A stretch of DNA of 64,000 bases from an uncultured Bacteroidales bacterium (lineage in GTDB: Bacteria > Bacteroidota > Bacteroidia > Bacteroidales > FEN-979). This document shows positions 1 through 8,499 of the stretch, piece after piece. How positions within the stretch are numbered: position 1 is the stretch's first letter; each line of letters opens with the position of its first letter. Made by a program: the position numbers and the translations under genes. Below the pieces are notes generated by a model. It did no database searches and was not told the DNA's origin. It saw only the letters and a program-made list of their open reading frames with translations. The DNA lies in NCBI GenBank assembly GCA_903945175.1, contig CAJAUM010000022.1, positions 1 to 64,000 on the forward strand, read 5' to 3'.

Positions 1-1605
1 ACCGGTAACAAACCTGCTATAGCTGCGCAGCTGTGGGTTTTCATTGTCAATACCCAAACGGGCAGCTTCGGGAGGTGTACCACCCTGGACCATGGCCAGG
101 AAGAATTTTCCGGTAGGACACACTGTGGCAGGAAGTGAAAAGGTATTCCATCCAAATGTAGTGGGTTGAACTTCAACAGGATCGCCAACGGCTGCTCCGG
201 GAGTACCTCCGGGGCCTGTGCCATCAAAAATCTGAATTTGGAATGGGGCAAGGTCTGTGATCAGTGTTCCGGCAGGATATTCGCTGGCCACACCAATGTG
301 TACACTTCCTCCTTTGATGGTTGTCGGATAATTCAATGGCGTGAAGGCAACCGCATTCATATTGCCTTCTACAGTCCAAACAGTTGAAGCATCTTCTTCG
401 CCATCATCATAGATGAGTTCATAATCTCCCGTAGGAATACCCCAGCTCAACGCTACCGAAGTGGCAGGTGTGCCGGTGAGGGCAGCTAAAAATGGAGCAG
501 ATGGTTTGTTGGCAGTCTCTTTCAGCGCCAGGTTAACCGTTGTGGTTACAGTTGGAGTAAATACGTAATTTATGGTAGTAGTATCTCCGAAACCGGCTTT
601 CGTTACCTTAATAGGGAAGGTACCGCCGGGGAAAATCTCCAACGCATATCCACCCCCTTCAACAGAATAAGTTGAAGTGCCATTCACAGTGATTTTAGCT
701 CCTTTTACCGCAGCGCCATTGGCAGCATTGGTAATGGTGCCATTCAAAAAAGCAGGATAAGGCGTTAGTGTAAAGTTAAGTGTTGCTGTTCCATTGGGTG
801 CCAATGTAGCAGGCAAAGTTTTATCCATGTAATTTGGAAGAGAAGAAGCAGTGTAATTATTTGTACCCGAATTTGCACTCATGCTGAAGGTGCCATTGGC
901 CAGTGTAGTGGCAGTTGAGCCTCCACCTGTCACGGTGGCTCCGGCTATCGGATTGCCTAACGTGTTTTTAACAGTTCCTGACAAAGTACCATTTGGCTGA
1001 GTCAGTCTGATATTCGGAATTACCGTTGAATAATAGTAACCGGGTAGCGGACAACCAGGCGCATCAGCAAAATTGATGTTAACCTGAACTTGCGGCAACA
1101 CGGTGGTTACAGGGCTGCAATATACAGTACTGCTTGAAGCATAACTGGCATTCTGCCCGTAGCAAACCTGAATCGCCACATTGGAGGTGCCATCCCACAT
1201 GAATGGGGATGATAGAACAAAGGTGTTCCACCCGGCAACAGTGGCATAGGAGGGAACTACCAGTACGGTCGTCCAGCCAGTCTCATCCATCGTACCTGCG
1301 GCAGGCCAGAAGCCGGTGATGTGCTTCATGGAAATTGTCAGGTTACTCATGGCCGGGCTTCCTACGAAAGCCACATTAAAGGCTACCTTGGAAATGGCAC
1401 CGGGAACAAGACCCGTCATTGCACTTGCAGGATAAATGTATTGTGACCGGCATCCAAGCCATAAGGTCCGGAATGGAGCTGAAGTGGTACTCGTGCCCGT
1501 TCCTATGGTCACGACGTTTTCAGCCCAGCCTGTCTGTTGAAACAATAAAACCGACAATGCAAACAGCATCATCAGCTTAGTTAACAATTTGGTAACATTT
1601 TTCAT
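1..1605 (-). CDS. Exported adhesin-like protein with carboxypeptidase-regulatory-like domains, 3' end outside window
   Basis: The gene starts at ATG 1605 and runs off the left edge after 535 codons with no stop, so the C-terminus is missing. It opens with a hydrophobic signal peptide (start MKNVTKLLTKLMMLFALSV). A beta-rich region follows, then two short repeats of the carboxypeptidase-regulatory-like type (GTVKNTLGNPIAGATV and GTITNAANGAAVKGAKI), then an extracellular module containing GNMNAVAFTP, FGWNTFSLP, AMVQGG and QLRSYSRFVTG. The same module occurs in the minus-strand gene at 3519-7484, so the two are paralogues. A T9SS sorting domain is expected beyond the edge by analogy but is not visible. 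The product is likely secreted or surface-attached; no enzymatic domain is seen and the binding target is unknown. Confidence 0.85.
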   Translation of the reverse strand, partial: MKNVTKLLTKLMMLFALSVLLFQQTGWAENVVTIGTGTSTTSAPFRTLWLGCRSQYIYPASAMTGLVPGAISKVAFNVAFVGSPAMSNLTISMKHITGFWPAAGTMDETGWTTVLVVPSYATVAGWNTFVLSSPFMWDGTSNVAIQVCYGQNASYASSSTVYCSPVTTVLPQVQVNINFADAPGCPLPGYYYSTVIPNIRLTQPNGTLSGTVKNTLGNPIAGATVTGGGSTATTLANGTFSMSANSGTNNYTASSLPNYMDKTLPATLAPNGTATLNFTLTPYPAFLNGTITNAANGAAVKGAKITVNGTSTYSVEGGGYALEIFPGGTFPIKVTKAGFGDTTTINYVFTPTVTTTVNLALKETANKPSAPFLAALTGTPATSVALSWGIPTGDYELIYDDGEEDASTVWTVEGNMNAVAFTPLNYPTTIKGGSVHIGVASEYPAGTLITDLAPFQIQIFDGTGPGGTPGAAVGDPVEVQPTTFGWNTFSLPATVCPTGKFFLAMVQGGTPPEAARLGIDNENPQLRSYSRFVTG

Positions 1606-1918
1606 GATGTTAAAATTTAGGTTAATAATAACTGATAATACAAAATATGGGGATCAACTTTACAATTGATATATATATAGGTTTCCTTCATAACAATAAC
1701 ATCTGGAACATTCGTTCTAAATGCTTAATTATTAAATTATTAACAAGCTTGGTTTTTTATATAAAACCACTTTCTTCTTTATACAGAGGCAAATATAAAA
1801 CTTTCATTTTTATTAAACACAATTTTTTATACTTTTTTTTTCACAAATTGTTACAGGCAGTGCCAAATAATTGGAAGAAAAAGAATAATTTTGCGATAAT
1901 TAAAAGAATGAAGAAATC
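1606..1918. other. AT-rich divergent intergenic region
   Basis: This 313-nt gap separates a minus-strand adhesin gene from the plus-strand lipoprotein cluster. It is very A+T rich with long T and A tracts. A 91-codon open frame at 1647-1922 is low-complexity and looks non-coding. The only recognisable element is a TAnnTTTG promoter hexamer-type site near its right end. No RNA structure was recognised. Confidence 0.6.
1886..1893 (+). promoter_or_regulatory. Putative Bacteroidota -7 element for the lipoprotein triplet
   Basis: TAATTTTG matches TAnnTTTG exactly and lies 25 nt before the ATG at 1919. No convincing -33 TTTG is present at the usual spacing. Confidence 0.45.
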
Positions 1919-2497
1919 ATGACACAAAAAAACGATGCGTTGACCAGGATCATAAAATCATTGGCTTACCAATTTGGAATATTTACTTTGCTTTTTTATT
2001 TAACCTCCTGCAGTGCCTCGAAAAAAATCAATGAAGATCTGTTGATTGGAAGCTGGAGCCGCAACAAAATTGTCTCCATCATTCCAAAAGCCTCCTCTGA
2101 AAACTATGCGTCTATTCTTGATTCACTGGGATTACCTTCAGAAGTTAGCGTTGGAAGCAATGAAGCCGACAGAAAAGTTGTTATTATCCAGGGAAGAACT
2201 GAAAAGTCATTAACGGCTGCTGAGACAGAGGAAAAGCTACTTAAGCTTCAGACTCTTTTTCCAGATTTTAAAGATGTTATGGTATTTAATGCTGATAAGA
2301 CCTTCAATATTTCTACTCAGAAAAGCAAGATCGACGGCAACTGGAAAATGAATGGCAAGGGGAACGCAATTGCATTGTATATCCAAGGTGTTTCAGCGCC
2401 AAAGACTTTGACTCTTTTGAAAATCGACTCCAAATTCCTGGAAGTTGTAGATCATTTTCCAACCAGTGATGTGCAAATTGGATATCAGAAGAAATAG
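1919..2497 (+). CDS. Lipoprotein, first of a tandem paralogous triplet (lipocalin-like pattern)
   Basis: 192 residues with an N-terminal hydrophobic segment ending in the lipobox LTSC (Cys31), so it is predicted to be a lipid-anchored envelope protein. After the lipobox come a DLLIGSW motif and, near the C-terminus, the pattern FNADKTFNIST then DGNWKMNGKGN. The next two genes share this plan (LIxGxWK near the N-terminus, FxxDxT then GxWK near the C-terminus), which resembles small lipocalin-like beta-barrel domains; that resemblance is inferred from pattern only. The next gene begins 40 nt downstream. Function is unknown. Confidence 0.8.
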   Translation: MTQKNDALTRIIKSLAYQFGIFTLLFYLTSCSASKKINEDLLIGSWSRNKIVSIIPKASSENYASILDSLGLPSEVSVGSNEADRKVVIIQGRTEKSLTAAETEEKLLKLQTLFPDFKDVMVFNADKTFNISTQKSKIDGNWKMNGKGNAIALYIQGVSAPKTLTLLKIDSKFLEVVDHFPTSDVQIGYQKK

Positions 2498-2537
2498 ACC
2501 ATCAAAGACCCTCTTATTTAACTTTCGCAGAATTCAC

Positions 2538-3029
2538 ATGAAAAATTCTATCTCGCTATTCGTACTCGTGATCGGGATCTTTTTTTTAGGATCCTGTGCT
2601 GCAACACATGTGAACAGCACGTTAATCATTGGCCAATGGAAAAACATAAAAGTGATCCCCGTCAGTTCCGGCCAAAATGAAAAGGATGCCTCTTTCGTTG
2701 CTGAAAATATCGACTCCGGTGAAGCAAACGATATAAAAGAATCCGGAAAGGAACTCTCAGAGAGACTGAGTGCGATCCAATCTGAATTCCCTGATGTAAA
2801 AAGCGCTCTTGAGTTTAAAAATGATTACACCGCTGCCTATACCTTCAAAGACAGATCGGTGAAGGGGATCTGGAAACTTGACAGGCAGGGAAAAACGGTT
2901 ACATTCACCAGCAGTGAGATTCCCGGAAAAATATTTTTTAAAATAACCCGAATCGACTCGCAGCGTCTTCAAATCCTCGAACGTTTCCCGCAGGGTGAAG
3001 TAAGGATTAATTATTTAAAGCAATTATAA
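2538..3029 (+). CDS. Lipoprotein, second of the tandem triplet
   Basis: 163 residues starting at ATG 2538. The frame is open upstream to 2466, but the start at 2538 gives a clean lipoprotein signal peptide ending LGSC (Cys20), so the upstream 24 codons are probably not translated. It shares LIIGQWK after the lipobox and FKNDYTAAYTF, then KGIWKLDRQGK, with its neighbours. It is shorter in the middle than the first copy. It is probably co-transcribed with the genes at 1919 and 3037 (7 nt gap to the latter). No function recognised. Confidence 0.8.
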   Translation: MKNSISLFVLVIGIFFLGSCAATHVNSTLIIGQWKNIKVIPVSSGQNEKDASFVAENIDSGEANDIKESGKELSERLSAIQSEFPDVKSALEFKNDYTAAYTFKDRSVKGIWKLDRQGKTVTFTSSEIPGKIFFKITRIDSQRLQILERFPQGEVRINYLKQL

Positions 3030-3036
3030 TCGTCTG

Positions 3037-3510
3037 ATGAAAAATATTCTATACTTCGTCATCTTTATAACCGGATCGCTGTATTTAGGCTCCTGTTCAG
3101 TTTCGCATGTGAACAATAAGCTCATTGTTGGCCACTGGAAAAAGGAACAGCCCGGTTCGTATTCAAATGGTAAAAATTCCAGGGAAGATACCCTTTCGGA
3201 TGCCCAACGGTTGGTTGAATTAAAGAAGCTCTACCTTGAAGCCGGAAAAGACAAGGTGCAGGGATTGAGGGATATGATGTATACTGATATCTCATTTAAA
3301 GCGGATAAAACCGTTACCCTTTCCACCGGGAAAAAGAACATTCATGGCAGTTGGAAGATGAACTCCAAAGGAAATAAAGTAGTGATAACAGATACTTCAG
3401 CCGCAGTGAAGCACACATTGATCATTGTCTCCGTTGACTCCCTTTCTTTAAAGATCTCTCAACCTGTCATTGAGGGCAATTTTCAGCAGGATTTCAAGAA
3501 AACATTGTAG
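3037..3510 (+). CDS. Lipoprotein, third of the tandem triplet
   Basis: 157 residues with a lipoprotein signal peptide ending LGSC (Cys20). The sequence after the lipobox, HVNNKLIVGHWK, closely matches HVNSTLIIGQWK of the second copy. FKADKTVTLST and GSWKMNSKGNK match the C-terminal half of the first copy. Copies two and three look like the closest pair at the N-terminus. The stop lies 8 nt from the end of the convergent gene at 3519. Probably the last gene of a three-gene operon; function unknown. Confidence 0.8.
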   Translation: MKNILYFVIFITGSLYLGSCSVSHVNNKLIVGHWKKEQPGSYSNGKNSREDTLSDAQRLVELKKLYLEAGKDKVQGLRDMMYTDISFKADKTVTLSTGKKNIHGSWKMNSKGNKVVITDTSAAVKHTLIIVSVDSLSLKISQPVIEGNFQQDFKKTL

Positions 3511-3518
3511 CGACCTGC

Positions 3519-6500
3519 CTATTTTATCACAGAGATAAGAAATTCCCTGGTTCCTTTGCTGGTGGATACCCGCAAAACATATTGACCCGAGGGGATCTGT
3601 TCCAACCCCAGGCTTGTCTCGCATAAGCCATTCACCCTAAATTCCAAAACGGGTATTCCCAACAAATTTATCATCAGGACATGGGACACCGGCCAAGCCG
3701 ATTTAATTGTGATCCAATCACTTGCCGGATTTGGAAAGACACTGCATGTTCTCTGCGAAAAATCCTCCAGCGAGGTGATCACGTCCACAGCAATGGTATC
3801 GGAGGGAATAGACTGACTGCACGCCGCATTGGCAACCTGTGTATAATAATCATACAAACCTGAAGGAAGGCTGTGGTCAATGTATGAGGTATCTGTCAGA
3901 GGCTGCGAATTTACCACGACAAATTCAGCGGCACCCGGATCTTTCCGGAAAACATCATACAGGGGTTGCGCCATCGTAAATTCCAGCTTCTTACCGCCGA
4001 CTGAACAATCATCGATGGCCCAATAGTACCAGCATCCCTGGCTGGTACCCTCCCAGGCTTGCCAGGCTATGTCGATATTTTCACCCATATAGGCAGACAG
4101 ATTAACAGTATAGGGTTCCTGCCATTGGTTATATCCACCGGGATACAGGGGAAGTGATGAAAGATCAAACAAGGTTTCCCAGGTTACCTGGTTATCCGTT
4201 GAAACCTTGACATAATAATGATCGCCATGGTCCGATCCCTGAAATCCCATGCTCCAGAATTGCAGATTCCCGCTGACAAAGACATCTTCGGCAATGATCC
4301 ATTCATCCTGATGGTCATAGTCCCAAGAGATTCCGGCCGAATAATTTCCGGAATGCACACCTACCGGTGAGGCGTAATCTGTGTGACTCCAGGTAGCATT
4401 TGTGTTTTGGATGATCCGGGTCCAATGCTGGGGTGGAAATTCAGCGCCTTCAAAATCTTCATTCAGGATAAATCCTCCCCCATTGCACTGTGGCGGACTC
4501 CATTGAAGCTGAATATCATCGCCTGCGGATGTTCCCTGGAGGTTGGTCGGAGGCCGGCACACGGCATAAACAGCGACATTGTCAACATTCCAACCCAGAA
4601 TTTCCGTTGAATTCAATCCTGCCGCACGAAAGCGAATCCGAAATGACTTCCCGCATGCAGTGCTGATATCCACATGGGCAGGGGTCCAATCAAAACTGCC
4701 GAAATTTTTCCAGGTTGCTTTTTTATGCCAGATTCCATTGTAGTAAACTTCAACAACCATCTCTTCAGTTCCATTGGCGTACATGTCCTGCAACCGGATA
4801 TCAAAGTCGAGCCACACGGTGGCGCAATAAAGGGCCGATGCATCCAGCACAGGGCTTTCCAGGGAATGGGCATAATCGGTTTCCGATGGAAATCCCGTAA
4901 ATTCTGCTGAAGGCGCCGGATTCCCGATATTCAAATTGAGGGTCCAATTGCCCTGACCAGGGGTAAAGTTCCATCCCTGGTAGGTGAAGGTTCCCTGGTC
5001 CCAGGATTCAGAGAATGGCAGGGGCAATCCATAACTGATCTCCACCAGGGCAGGTCCGGCAGGAGGTGAGGAGTCCTGCTGGCCGGGAAATCCATAGCTG
5101 GTCAGGTCGTACCTTGCATTTACGAAATAGGAGTAACTTCCCGGCTCCAAAGCCGGGTCACTAAAGGACAATGAATCGGGGAATGGAATAAAGGAAACCT
5201 GAGAATTATTTCTGAAGAGATTATATCCCAGCAGTCCGGGAGGGGTTACATAACTGCCCGTATCTGCCGGCATCCTTGGCTTTTCCCAGGAAAGAACTGC
5301 ATTGTTGCCACTGGTAACTGCTGCCAGGTTGGCCGGTGGCCACAGAAACTGCGAGGTAAAGGAATCGCAGGCCGCCTCAGAATATCCACTGGCATACACC
5401 GTTACGACGCAAGCCTCGTACGCACTGTCATATTTCACGTTTTCACCGGGAATGGGGTATTGATTCCCGGTCACACTGGCTATCAGTGCATTATCAATAT
5501 AAAAATTGTATCCCAAAATACAGGGTGCAAGCATTGCGGGTGAAACTGATCCGATGATCGAGATGTTATCAATATACCATCCGTTGATCTGGTAGGAGTC
5601 CACACCAAAGGATCTGAACCGGATCTGGATGGTCTTGTCAGAAAATTGGGAAATATCAATCTGATCATGGGTCCAGGAGATATTCCCACCCGCGTTGCTC
5701 CATGTTTTCAGGTTGTGCCATACTGAATCATATTTGATTTCGACCGCCATTTGATTCAGGGTGACGGAGCTGAAATTGTCGAGATTGATGTCATAGCCAA
5801 GGGTGAGAATCGGGCTGAATTCGCCGTCAATTGGCTTACTCACAAGCGATTGCTCATAATTCACCACGGGAGGTTCCCAACTGAACATGGCTGAAGGTTT
5901 TGGATTTCCCATGGTGGTCGATATCCTGAAGTTCTGGCCACCTTCCAAAACCCATTCTTGCGTCACAAAATTACCGCTGCTCCAATCCTCATTGAAAAGA
6001 ACCTCATTATACCCAGGGATATCCCATACCGACAAGAGGCTTTTGCCATCGACTACCAGATTAGAGGGGGGGGCTTGTTTCTGAAGTACCATCAGCTTTA
6101 CAGTGTCGGCATGGTCAGCCGATTGGTTTTGATAAAAATCGATGTGGCCGAATTTTTTGACATAGATCTGGTAATACCCTTTCCAGACGTGCGGGAATGT
6201 TACAAAACCAGAGCTATCCGCAACAGCAGAGTACAACGTATCGGGATAGACGAGATTTTTCATTTGAACGTAGGCACCCCTTGGAGATGTAACAGCACAG
6301 GTAAACTGTAACTGCACCACCATTGGAACTGTCCAGCATTTGCCGAGCACATTGGAAAATGCAGCCGGCGACAAACGGTTTCCCGAATAGGCTGCCTTTA
6401 CTGCCCAGCGGTAGGGTCCGCATGGTAACGACGGCCATGCTGAGTCGTTAAGGGAAAGGTTGTTGGTATTGGAGAGCATGGCCCAGATTGCCGGGTTTTG

Positions 6501-7484
6501 CTCCTCCCCTTGCCTGAGTCTCCAAACCTGGTAATTCATGGGCTCTTCAGGCAAATTGCTCATATTCACCGGTCCTCCCGGTCCATTCATGATTACGCGC
6601 ATCATGAAATTCCCTTGTGCGGGCAGCCAGGGAGCTCCGCCGGTGACAAAACGCGCATAGCTCCTCAATTGGGAAGAACTCTCATCCACGGCAAGTCCGG
6701 CGGCATTCGGGGCATTCCCTCCCTGGACCATAACCAGGTAAAAACTCCCGGAAGTGATCGCTATGGCAGAAGGAAGGGAAAATTCCACCCATCCAAAGGT
6801 GTTGGGCATGACATTGAAGGGGCCGGCAACCACATTCCCGGGTGTTCCGTTTGGGCCGTTGGCATCCAATAATTTAACCTGAAACGTGACAAAAGGGTTG
6901 CTTCCGGCCGGGTAATTGGCTGAATGTCCGATGTTTATGGATCCTCCCGTTACAAAAGCCGGGTAGGCAACCGGGGTGAACCTTACCGCATTCATATTGC
7001 CGGGCTGGGACCATAACGTGAAATTATCCTGGATGCCATCATCTTGTATCAACTCATAATTTCCGGTAGGTTTATTCCATGTCAGATGAACCACCTGATG
7101 CACTGTATCAAATGAAACAACGGGCTGACCAGGGGTATTGAGATTTTCAGATATAGAGACCGGCAAGGTAAATGTCGCACCCTGTTGAATGGAGACCGGG
7201 GTAGATGTATACGCATCGAAACCGGCTTTGGACACATTGACAATAAAGGTGCCCGCTGAGTCGAATACCAGCGTATAGAATCCACCGGCAACAGAATAGG
7301 TTGTGCGGTTAACAACCTTGATTTTTGCACCAACAACAGGAATTCCGTTCAACGCATTGGTGACCACCCCCGTTAGAACAGCCGGCGCAATTGGCAAGGA
7401 TTGTGCCATAAGTGTAACCCCCGGAAAACAGGATCCGAACATTAAAAGGGTTAAAACCAAATTCCGAAACTGTTTTTTGGTCAT
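3519..7484 (-). CDS. Large T9SS-secreted multidomain adhesin-like protein
   Basis: 1321 residues from ATG 7484; the frame is open 36 codons further, but the start MTKKQFRNLVLTLLMFGSC gives the signal peptide. In order: a carboxypeptidase-regulatory-like domain (about 35-110), a fibronectin-like/GNMNAVRFTP module (about 125-330) shared with the gene at 1-1605, a second regulatory-like domain (about 395-480), and three choice-of-anchor J/Cleaved-Adhesin type modules (about 495, 820 and 1005 onward; LFNEDWSSG, FSESWDQG, LNEDFEGAEFP). Fibronectin-like linkers separate these. The last 75 residues form a typical T9SS type A sorting domain (VFPNPASDW, then SGQYVLRV). It is predicted to be exported by the Sec system, moved across the outer membrane by T9SS and attached to the surface. 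Related modules occur in Porphyromonas adhesins; no catalytic site is seen. Confidence 0.88.
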   Translation of the reverse strand: MTKKQFRNLVLTLLMFGSCFPGVTLMAQSLPIAPAVLTGVVTNALNGIPVVGAKIKVVNRTTYSVAGGFYTLVFDSAGTFIVNVSKAGFDAYTSTPVSIQQGATFTLPVSISENLNTPGQPVVSFDTVHQVVHLTWNKPTGNYELIQDDGIQDNFTLWSQPGNMNAVRFTPVAYPAFVTGGSINIGHSANYPAGSNPFVTFQVKLLDANGPNGTPGNVVAGPFNVMPNTFGWVEFSLPSAIAITSGSFYLVMVQGGNAPNAAGLAVDESSSQLRSYARFVTGGAPWLPAQGNFMMRVIMNGPGGPVNMSNLPEEPMNYQVWRLRQGEEQNPAIWAMLSNTNNLSLNDSAWPSLPCGPYRWAVKAAYSGNRLSPAAFSNVLGKCWTVPMVVQLQFTCAVTSPRGAYVQMKNLVYPDTLYSAVADSSGFVTFPHVWKGYYQIYVKKFGHIDFYQNQSADHADTVKLMVLQKQAPPSNLVVDGKSLLSVWDIPGYNEVLFNEDWSSGNFVTQEWVLEGGQNFRISTTMGNPKPSAMFSWEPPVVNYEQSLVSKPIDGEFSPILTLGYDINLDNFSSVTLNQMAVEIKYDSVWHNLKTWSNAGGNISWTHDQIDISQFSDKTIQIRFRSFGVDSYQINGWYIDNISIIGSVSPAMLAPCILGYNFYIDNALIASVTGNQYPIPGENVKYDSAYEACVVTVYASGYSEAACDSFTSQFLWPPANLAAVTSGNNAVLSWEKPRMPADTGSYVTPPGLLGYNLFRNNSQVSFIPFPDSLSFSDPALEPGSYSYFVNARYDLTSYGFPGQQDSSPPAGPALVEISYGLPLPFSESWDQGTFTYQGWNFTPGQGNWTLNLNIGNPAPSAEFTGFPSETDYAHSLESPVLDASALYCATVWLDFDIRLQDMYANGTEEMVVEVYYNGIWHKKATWKNFGSFDWTPAHVDISTACGKSFRIRFRAAGLNSTEILGWNVDNVAVYAVCRPPTNLQGTSAGDDIQLQWSPPQCNGGGFILNEDFEGAEFPPQHWTRIIQNTNATWSHTDYASPVGVHSGNYSAGISWDYDHQDEWIIAEDVFVSGNLQFWSMGFQGSDHGDHYYVKVSTDNQVTWETLFDLSSLPLYPGGYNQWQEPYTVNLSAYMGENIDIAWQAWEGTSQGCWYYWAIDDCSVGGKKLEFTMAQPLYDVFRKDPGAAEFVVVNSQPLTDTSYIDHSLPSGLYDYYTQVANAACSQSIPSDTIAVDVITSLEDFSQRTCSVFPNPASDWITIKSAWPVSHVLMINLLGIPVLEFRVNGLCETSLGLEQIPSGQYVLRVSTSKGTREFLISVIK

Positions 7485-7537
7485 CCGGGATTCGCAGACT
7501 GGGTGAAAATATTTAGTAAAATGTCCCTCTTTTTTGA

Positions 7538-7545
7538 CAAAAATA
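7538..7545 (-). promoter_or_regulatory. Putative -7 element for the adhesin-like gene
   Basis: On the minus strand TATTTTTG fits TAnnTTTG and lies about 53 nt upstream of ATG 7484. A -33 element at normal spacing is not evident. Confidence 0.38.
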
Positions 7546-7608
7546 GGCAAAATATTGCGAAGAAAGGTGCCCCTGATCGGGAAAAATGGCATTATTTTAT
7601 TTTAAGTC

Positions 7609-7638
7609 TTTGTTAAATTGAAAAAATTAATAACTTTG
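7609..7638 (+). promoter_or_regulatory. Bacteroidota-type promoter of rplU-rpmA
   Basis: TTTG at 7609-7612 and TAACTTTG at 7631-7638, separated by 18 nt, fit the -33/-7 consensus of the Bacteroidota primary sigma factor. This is the best-formed promoter in the window. Transcription should begin near 7644, about 30 nt before the rplU ATG. Confidence 0.72.
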
Positions 7639-7673
7639 CACTCCCAATTTTACGAACATCAATTCATTATATC

Positions 7674-8042
7674 ATGTACGCAATCGTTGAAATAGCTGGT
7701 CAGCAGTTTAAGGTAGAGAAGAATGACGAAATCTTTGTTCACAGGCTCGAAGGAGACCCCGGAACGAAAATTGAATTTGACCAGGTGTTGCTGCTGGATA
7801 ACGACGGCAAAATCAGTGTTGGAAAACCTCTTGTTGATGGTTCCAGCATTACGTGCCAGATCGTTGATCATGTAAGGGGCGACAAAGTGGTGGTCTTCAA
7901 AAAGAAACGTCGCAAAGGATACGAAAAGGAATCAGGACATCGTCAGGATTTCAGCAAGATACTGATCGAAAATATCAGTATAAAAGGCACAGCCAAAACC
8001 AAAAAAGTAAAGGAAACGGAAGAGGAAACAACCGAAGTCTAA
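7674..8042 (+). CDS. rplU: 50S ribosomal protein L21
   Basis: 122 residues beginning MYAIVEIAGQQFKVEKNDE, the classical L21 N-terminus, with the conserved RNA-binding block KKKRRKGYEKESGHRQ near residues 80-95. L21 is commonly about 103 residues; here the C-terminus carries an extra charged tail of roughly 15-20 residues rich in Lys, Glu and Thr. L21 binds 23S rRNA in the large subunit. Gene order rplU-rpmA is widely conserved. A heptamer array (8053-8078) lies 10 nt after the stop, in the 47-nt gap before rpmA. Confidence 0.97.
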   Translation: MYAIVEIAGQQFKVEKNDEIFVHRLEGDPGTKIEFDQVLLLDNDGKISVGKPLVDGSSITCQIVDHVRGDKVVVFKKKRRKGYEKESGHRQDFSKILIENISIKGTAKTKKVKETEEETTEV

Positions 8043-8052
8043 TTCCTCATTG

Positions 8053-8078
8053 GTAATTTGTAATTTGTAATTTGTAAT
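8053..8078 (+). repeat. Heptamer array GTAATTT, 3.7 copies
   Basis: Perfect tandem heptamers starting 10 nt after the rplU stop and ending 12 nt before the rpmA ATG. Each unit carries TAA on the plus (coding) strand, so the array closes all three forward frames. The complementary strand, read as AAATTAC, has no stop. It belongs to the dispersed heptamer family described in the findings. Confidence 0.9.
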
Positions 8079-8089
8079 TAATAGAAGGT

Positions 8090-8359
8090 ATGGCACACAA
8101 GAAAGGGGCGGGCAGTTCAAGCAACGGCCGCGAATCGCACAGCAAACGCTTAGGCGTAAAAATTTATGGTGGTCAGTTTGCCAGATCAGGCAACATTATC
8201 CTCCGCCAGCGCGGAACGGTACACAATCCGGGGCTGAATGTTGGTATTGGTAAGGACCATACCCTTTTCGCCCTCATCGATGGCATTGTTGAATTCAAAA
8301 AGAAACGCAGCGACCGTTCATTTGTTTCGATCGTTCCGATGGAAGAGACAGCCAATTAG
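8090..8359 (+). CDS. rpmA: 50S ribosomal protein L27
   Basis: 89 residues beginning [20 protein letters not shown], the hallmark N-terminus that reaches the peptidyl-transferase centre. [14 protein letters not shown] and [16 protein letters not shown] are also typical. There is no cleavable N-terminal extension of the Firmicutes kind, since the start is directly at MAHKKG. It forms an operon with rplU and is followed by a clear intrinsic terminator. Confidence 0.97.
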   Translation: MAHKKGAGSSSNGRESHSKRLGVKIYGGQFARSGNIILRQRGTVHNPGLNVGIGKDHTLFALIDGIVEFKKKRSDRSFVSIVPMEETAN

Positions 8360-8401
8360 CGTATTCCGGCACATTATCCGTGCTGCGCATCCTCTTTAAA
8401 G

Positions 8402-8435
8402 AGTCGGCTTGGGCCAAACCATGCCGACTTTTTTT
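8402..8435 (+). terminator. Intrinsic terminator after rplU-rpmA
   Basis: A 7-bp stem (AGTCGGC at 8402-8408, GCCGACT at 8423-8429) with a 14-nt loop is followed by a run of T ending near 8435. It lies 42 nt after the rpmA stop. Confidence 0.75.
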
Positions 8436-8473
8436 ATTCCCGTCTGTTTTATCCCAGCCTCAAGGTTTTTAAC

Positions 8474-8481
8474 TATTTTTG
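8474..8481 (+). promoter_or_regulatory. Putative -7 element for serS
   Basis: TATTTTTG matches TAnnTTTG, 18 nt before ATG 8500. Only a weak T-rich -33 is visible. Confidence 0.42.
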
Positions 8482-8499
8482 TCCGTTAATACTGTTTTT

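Noticed and set aside
1647-1922. 91-codon plus-strand frame in the first intergenic region
   Set aside because: It is AT-driven low-complexity sequence with no family pattern, and it overlaps the promoter region and start of the lipoprotein triplet.
8360-8499. T-box or other riboswitch upstream of serS
   Set aside because: The region contains the rpmA terminator and a promoter site but no conserved T-box sequence, and the gap is short.
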